Shown here piece by piece: positions 4,127 through 6,839 of a DNA stretch of 6,839 bases. Within the stretch, counting starts at the first letter, position 1. Each line of letters begins with the position of its first letter. The notes below the pieces were generated by a model. The model saw nothing but the letters and a program-made list of their open reading frames with translations. It ran no database searches and was not told the DNA's origin. The stretch comes from CAYNFT01 sp964396535 (GTDB lineage Bacteria; Chloroflexota; Dehalococcoidia; Dehalococcoidales; UBA2162): NCBI GenBank assembly GCA_964396535.1, contig CAYNFT010000101.1, positions 1 through 6,839 on the forward strand. Reading direction: 5' to 3'. The position numbers were made by a program, and so were the translations under genes.

Positions 4127-5177
4127 TAGCTATGACATCCTCATAGGCTCGGGACTGCTTATGCAGACTGGTGCCAGGCTAAAAGAAATTGGCTTCAGTG
4201 ATAAACTGGTAATCGTTACCGACCCCACAGTGAAAAAACTTTACGGCGACACCCTGAAGCAAAATCTTGTCGATAGCGGCTTTGAGGTACTCCTCCTTGA
4301 AGTTCCTGAGGGAGAAGAGCAGAAATCACTGGAGACTGCCGGCAGACTTTACCACGAATTAACCAGCTTCTACGCTGAGAGGACAACGCCTATCCTGGCA
4401 TTGGGTGGTGGGGTTATCGGCGACCTGACTGGATTTGTTGCCGCTACCTATATGCGGGGGGTCCCGCTGATACAGCTACCAACGACCCTGCTGGCACAGG
4501 GCGATAGCAGCATCGGCGGTAAGGTAGCAGTAAACCACGGCCAGCTTAAGAATAAAATAGGGGCATTCTATCATCCAAGGCTAACCATCTCCGACATAGC
4601 TACCCTGAAATCCCTTTCCCCCAGAGAGCTCAGCGATGGACTGGCTGAGATAATAAAGCACGGAGCAATCCTGGACGAAGAGTTTTTCAGTTATCTTGAA
4701 GAAAACCTCGATAAAATAAAATCGCTCGACGACCAGGTGCTGGAGAGAGTCGTCTCCCGCTCGGCTGAAATTAAAGCCGGAGTTGTGGAGAAAGATGAAC
4801 TGGATTTAGGGCTGAGAAACATCCTGAACTATGGCCACACGATTGGGCACGCCATTGAATCGGCCTCAGAACTTAAAGTCTGGCACGGCGAAGCTGTAGC
4901 CATCGGAATGCTGGCCGAGGCAAGAATCTCAAACAAACTGGGCATACTGGATAAAAATGAAGTGAACAGACTGAAGGAGATTATAGCCAGAGCTGGTCTG
5001 CCGACAGAACTGCCGCCTCTTGAACTTGAAAAAATGGTCCAGGCTATGAAACACGACAAGAAGATATTGCAGGGCAAAATAAGGTTTGCCCTGCCCAGAA
5101 CAATAGGAGAGGTGTTCATCACCGACGAAGTAAGCACTTCTCTGATAGAACAGGTTTTGGTTAAGTGGAATGAATAA
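4095..5177 (+). CDS. aroB: 3-Dehydroquinate synthase
   Basis: AroB converts DAHP to 3-dehydroquinate, the second step of the shikimate pathway, using NAD+ and a divalent metal. The 360-residue length is normal. The NAD-binding glycine-rich segment is GGGVIGDLTGF (104-114). PTTLLAQGDSSIGGK (129-143) is the active-site loop, with Gly at a position usually occupied by Val. The metal ligands appear as E184 in DGLAEIIKHG, H248 in NYGHTIGHAIE and H264 in WHGEAVAIGM. MKHDKK (318-323) supplies a substrate-binding Lys. The start ATG has only a modest AGGA about 9-10 bases upstream, so coupling to the preceding frame is possible. The stop overlaps the aroD start by 8 bases. The DAHP synthase gene expected ahead of it in some relatives is not in this window. 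Confidence 0.97.
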   Translation: MRKVTLGLGSNSYDILIGSGLLMQTGARLKEIGFSDKLVIVTDPTVKKLYGDTLKQNLVDSGFEVLLLEVPEGEEQKSLETAGRLYHELTSFYAERTTPILALGGGVIGDLTGFVAATYMRGVPLIQLPTTLLAQGDSSIGGKVAVNHGQLKNKIGAFYHPRLTISDIATLKSLSPRELSDGLAEIIKHGAILDEEFFSYLEENLDKIKSLDDQVLERVVSRSAEIKAGVVEKDELDLGLRNILNYGHTIGHAIESASELKVWHGEAVAIGMLAEARISNKLGILDKNEVNRLKEIIARAGLPTELPPLELEKMVQAMKHDKKILQGKIRFALPRTIGEVFITDEVSTSLIEQVLVKWNE

Positions 5178-5826
5178 ACCTAGAATTTGCGCCGTCATAG
5201 TAAATAATGACCTTAAAGCAGTCAAAGAAGTCGAGCTATTGGTCGACCTCTTTGAGGTCCGCATCGACCTCATTGGTGATGGCTGGCAGGAACTGGTTGA
5301 ACAACTCAAGAAACCCTGGATTGCCACCAACAGGACTATCGATGAGGGAGGTAACTGGGGAGGAAATGAGGCGAGGCGGATAGAGGGGCTTCTCCAGGCG
5401 ATTGAACTGGGAGCGGATATGGTCGATGTTGAATTCAGAACAAAGAATATAGAGAACATCGTTCCGCTGGTCAAGAAGAGAGTAAAATGTATTCTCTCAT
5501 TCCACGACCTGGAGAAAACGCCTTCCCTCGATGAAATTAAAGAAATAGTTCAAAAACAATCAAAAGCCGGGGCTGATATATGCAAGGTAGTAACGACAGC
5601 AAAGGAATTTGAAGACAATTTAACTGTCCTGCAGCTTATCTCGGAGTTCCCCGAGAACAGAATGGTTTCCTTTGCTATGGGGCAAATGGGACAAATCAGC
5701 CGTATCTTAAGCCCGCTGGTTGGTGCTGACTTCACCTATGCATCGATAGAGAAGGGTAAAGAATCAGCCCCGGGACAGATAACGGTAAACGAAATGATAA
5801 AAATATATAGGATGGTGAGAGAATGA
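5170..5826 (+). CDS. aroD: Type I 3-dehydroquinate dehydratase
   Basis: This enzyme dehydrates 3-dehydroquinate to 3-dehydroshikimate (third shikimate step) through a Schiff base. The 218 residues form a compact TIM-barrel, shorter than the roughly 250-residue enteric enzyme. Catalytic and binding residues are visible: E29 and R31 (FEVRIDLI), R55 with EGG at 59-61 (NRTIDEGGNW), H112 (SFHDLEKTP), the Schiff-base Lys K139 (ADICKVVTTAK), R178 (GQISRILSP) and Q203 (SAPGQI). Its first 8 bases overlap the end of aroB, and its stop overlaps the aroE start in an ATGA, so the three genes are almost certainly translated from one message. No strong Shine-Dalgarno precedes the ATG, consistent with coupling to aroB. 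Confidence 0.96.
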   Translation: MNKPRICAVIVNNDLKAVKEVELLVDLFEVRIDLIGDGWQELVEQLKKPWIATNRTIDEGGNWGGNEARRIEGLLQAIELGADMVDVEFRTKNIENIVPLVKKRVKCILSFHDLEKTPSLDEIKEIVQKQSKAGADICKVVTTAKEFEDNLTVLQLISEFPENRMVSFAMGQMGQISRILSPLVGADFTYASIEKGKESAPGQITVNEMIKIYRMVRE

Positions 5827-6698
5827 GAGACAATATATCAGGTAAAACTAAAATTTGTGCACTTATCGGCGACCCGGTAGAGCACACCATGTCGCCGGCG
5901 ATACACAACGCTGCTTTCAGCGAGATGGGATTAGATTACGTATACGTTGCTTTCGGAGTAAAAGCGGAAGAACTGGGCAAGGCTATTGACGGTATGAGGG
6001 CATTAAATATAAGAGGACTGAGTGTTACCATGCCGCACAAGGTCGCTGTCCCCAGGTTACTGGATAGGCTTGACCCCCTGGCTGAGAAGATTGAAGCTGT
6101 TAACACCATAGTGAATGATGACGGAATTCTAACCGGCTATAATACGGACGCTACCGGATTTCTCCAGGCTCTACTGGAAAGAGGGGTTGAGCCAAAAGGG
6201 AAAAATATAGCCATTCTTGGAGCTGGCGGCGCCTCAAGAGCGGTCTCCTTTATTCTGGCGGATAGAGGTGCCAATCTAGTCATCCTTAACCGGCTGCTGG
6301 AACTGGACTGGGCAATAGAGTTAGCCCGCAGGATTTCACAGACCTTCAGCAGAGATGTTGAAGCGCTGGAGTTGAATAGAGACAATTTGATAAAAGCCCT
6401 GGCAAAAGCCGATATTCTGGTTAATGCTACCAGTGTAGGCATGAGTCCCGACATCAATGAAACTCCTGTTCCATCCGACCTTCTTAAGCCGGGACTGATT
6501 GTTTACGATATTATCTATAATCCAATTAAAACAAAATTACTGAAAGATGCTGAAGCGGTTGGTGCTGAAACTATAAGCGGGGTTGATATGCTGGTATGGC
6601 AGGGAGTCTTGGCTTTTGAAAAGTGGACTGGTCACAAGCCTCCGGTCGAGTTGATGATGAAAGAAGCAATAAAGCTACTGGAAGGACACGAACGATAA
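5823..6698 (+). CDS. aroE: Shikimate 5-dehydrogenase
   Basis: AroE reduces 3-dehydroshikimate to shikimate with NADPH, the fourth pathway step. The 291-residue protein has the N-terminal substrate domain with GDPVEHTMSPAIHNAAF (16-32) and SVTMPHK (67-73), where K73 is the catalytic lysine. NTDATGF holds D109 of the catalytic pair. The Rossmann domain has GAGGASRA (133-140) and NR (156-157), which usually contacts the NADPH phosphate. NATSVGM (201-207), YNP (232-234) and GVDMLVWQG..AFE (253-266) complete the family pattern. Small departures are HTMSP for HSxSP, Ser for Asn in the NVTxPHK motif, and NRLLE for the usual NRT. All key residues are kept, so it should be active. It starts in an ATGA overlap with aroD. 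Confidence 0.96.
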   Translation: MRDNISGKTKICALIGDPVEHTMSPAIHNAAFSEMGLDYVYVAFGVKAEELGKAIDGMRALNIRGLSVTMPHKVAVPRLLDRLDPLAEKIEAVNTIVNDDGILTGYNTDATGFLQALLERGVEPKGKNIAILGAGGASRAVSFILADRGANLVILNRLLELDWAIELARRISQTFSRDVEALELNRDNLIKALAKADILVNATSVGMSPDINETPVPSDLLKPGLIVYDIIYNPIKTKLLKDAEAVGAETISGVDMLVWQGVLAFEKWTGHKPPVELMMKEAIKLLEGHER

Positions 6699-6704
6699 TT
6701 CAAC

Positions 6705-6839
6705 GGGGAAGCCCGAAGGGGCTAATGCCCCTTCGTAGGAGGTTGTTTATTAGGAGGATTAAAAGGGGCGAAGCCACTCTTAAATAGGGCGTTAGAGAGG
6801 GACTCCGTCCCTCTCACACAAAATTCCCCTTCCCCTTGG
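6705..6839 (+). repeat. Composite palindromic repeat module, right copy (cut by window end)
   Basis: Seven bases after aroE the palindromic repeat family returns. A perfect 9-bp hairpin (6714-6722 and 6727-6735, loop taat) is followed by ggattaaaaggggcgaag (6756-6773). A 9-bp hairpin follows (6795-6803 and 6807-6815, loop tcc), and then CT-rich sequence that should be the first arm of the large hairpin, truncated at 6839. Order and 18-base identities match the left module in reverse orientation. The first hairpin lies 15 bases beyond the aroE stop and could weaken or end the aro transcript, but no T-run follows. No further gene starts before the window ends, so whether other aro genes follow is unknown. 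Confidence 0.75.

Noticed and set aside
4829..5474. Minus-strand frames opposite aroB and aroD
   Set aside because: They lie antisense to well-supported genes, are rich in Ser from the opposite strand, and have no family features.

Overview
The window looks like ordinary chromosomal housekeeping DNA from an uncultured bacterium of moderate GC content. Two gene blocks diverge from a central control region, and both window ends carry families of GC-rich palindromic repeats. The aroB-aroD-aroE order with a type I dehydroquinase, and a ThrRS lacking the TGS domain with MTCPHH and SFCLADSH motifs, remind me of Dehalococcoidia (Chloroflexota). That placement is from memory of the families and is not proven here.

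Layout: 1-330 is almost entirely nested palindromes and 331-501 is featureless apart from one hairpin. On the minus strand, reading from right to left, come a promoter (3676-3704), an attenuator-type leader with a clear intrinsic terminator and a T-box-like motif (3521-3669), thrS (1742-3520), an internal promoter (1681-1709), infC (1085-1636), rpmI (875-1078) and rplT (502-861). This is the classic translation cluster: ThrRS, IF3, L35 and L20. On the plus strand, a divergent promoter (3724-3752) precedes an unusually long leader of about 335 nt. The leader holds several complementary segments, two overlapping hairpins and a possible 54-codon ORF. It leads into aroB (4095-5177), aroD (5170-5826) and aroE (5823-6698), which overlap end to end and encode steps 2, 3 and 4 of the shikimate pathway. 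The last 135 bases return to the repeat family, in the opposite orientation to the left-hand copies.

The main points of interest are these. infC has no usable ATG, GTG or TTG that gives a full N-domain. The only in-frame codon preserving it is ATA at 1636, behind a strong Shine-Dalgarno, which fits the rare-start autoregulation known for IF3. rplT starts with TTG. The thrS leader looks like a short T-box-type attenuator. The aro leader looks like an undescribed cis-regulatory RNA and/or leader-ORF region. The flanking repeats form a structured two-hairpin family whose stems differ in sequence but remain paired. I see no phage, CRISPR, transposase, defence or toxin genes. The region is essentially normal core genome with interesting regulation around it.
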